Positions 22,923 through 23,105 of a stretch of DNA of 23,105 bases are shown in pieces. The position numbers and the translations under genes were made by a program. Source of the DNA: Chitinophagaceae bacterium UBA5175. GTDB lineage: Bacteria > Bacteroidota > Bacteroidia > Chitinophagales > Chitinophagaceae. The DNA is taken from the NCBI GenBank assembly GCA_002413325.1, contig DHWT01000165.1:3754-26858 (forward strand). Direction: 5' to 3'. Below the pieces are notes generated by a model that did not search any database, was not told the DNA's origin, and saw only the letters and a list, made by a program, of their open reading frames with translations. Numbering within the stretch: the stretch's first letter is position 1; every line of letters starts with the position of its first letter.

Positions 22923-23105
22923 TCAATTTAAAAATTCTCTAATGTGATCAGCCATTATTTTTGCTGCATTTCCATCACCATATACAGAATACCAGGTTTC
23001 CGGGAGAACGGTTTCAGCAAAAGCCCGGCTGATCTTCTCTGAATCAAAATCAACGACGGTATTCCACCCATGATGAACCGTTTCGACCCATTCCGTTTCA
23101 GGTCT
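22923..23105 (-). CDS. wecB: UDP-N-acetylglucosamine 2-epimerase (non-hydrolysing), C-terminal fragment cut by the window edge
   Basis: The last 60 codons of a gene that continues beyond 23105. The visible end starts RPETEWVETVHHGWNTVV, the strongly conserved RPETxWxE segment of WecB/MnaA, followed by a helix region and YGDGNAAKIM near the C-terminus, also diagnostic. The TGA stop is at 22923-22925. The full enzyme converts UDP-GlcNAc to UDP-ManNAc, a precursor for ManNAc or ManNAcA residues in surface glycans. Only the end is visible, so the state of the catalytic domain is unknown. Confidence 0.93.
   Translation of the reverse strand, partial: RPETEWVETVHHGWNTVVDFDSEKISRAFAETVLPETWYSVYGDGNAAKIMADHIREFLN

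Overview
This window is a continuous stretch of a cell-surface polysaccharide (exopolysaccharide, capsule or O-antigen-type) biosynthesis locus. All twenty complete genes and the one partial gene lie on the minus strand, so transcription runs from position 23105 towards position 1. The general look suggests a member of the Bacteroidota, perhaps the Chitinophagales or Sphingobacteriales. The reasons are the WcaF/GT2/Gmd/Fcl set followed by a PHP-type CpsB/YwqE phosphatase, the lack of clear Shine-Dalgarno sequences, and the flavour of the glycosyltransferases and the Wzy-like polymerase. This assignment is inference; there is no rRNA or other taxonomic marker.

In transcription order, the right half (23105 to about 9070) carries the assembly enzymes. 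First comes the C-terminal end of a UDP-GlcNAc 2-epimerase (UDP-ManNAc supply). Then come four GT4-type glycosyltransferases (21548-22921, 20282-21511, 19135-20256, 17889-19142), an NAD-type sugar-nucleotide epimerase/dehydratase (16918-17892), another GT4 (15747-16916), a Wzy-like polymerase (14279-15712), a GT4 (13238-14245), an AsnB-type amidotransferase (11394-13250), and a double-length protein made of two fused, duplicated GT4 enzymes (9073-11379). These genes are tightly packed, with several 1-13 nt overlaps.

The middle (9021 to about 4745) is a CDP-deoxysugar module: glucose-1-phosphate cytidylyltransferase, CDP-glucose 4,6-dehydratase, an RmlC-like epimerase, an SDR reductase/epimerase with an atypical active site (YxxxH), and a class I methyltransferase. 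The left part (4494 to 70) is a colanic-acid-like and GDP-fucose module: WcaF-like acetyltransferase, GT2, Gmd, Fcl, and the CpsB/YwqE-type tyrosine phosphatase. Together the window supplies GDP-L-fucose, a CDP-6-deoxyhexose and UDP-ManNAc (or its derivative), at least nine glycosyltransferase domains, amidation, acetylation and methylation, and a polymerase. The flippase, initiating transferase, Wza/Wzc export machinery and operon promoter are not in the window.

The most unusual feature is in the non-coding DNA of the left 4 kb. Four gene gaps hold in-phase arrays of 7-bp repeats drawn from three families, always in the same order where they co-occur: (A/G)GTTGAC, then A(G/A)TTATG, then (A/G)GCGTT(A/C). 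The arrays reach into gene ends, supply stop codons, and form a 29-bp inverted repeat that ends 4 nt before the cpsB start codon. Two adjacent genes (the wcaF-like gene and the methyltransferase) also each carry a decayed tandem copy of their own 5' end just upstream of the start. No gene-free stretch exceeds 300 bases; the longest gap, 4495-4744, holds the shorter of these duplications and otherwise nothing recognised. No RNA genes, CRISPR arrays, transposases or convincing intrinsic terminators were seen.
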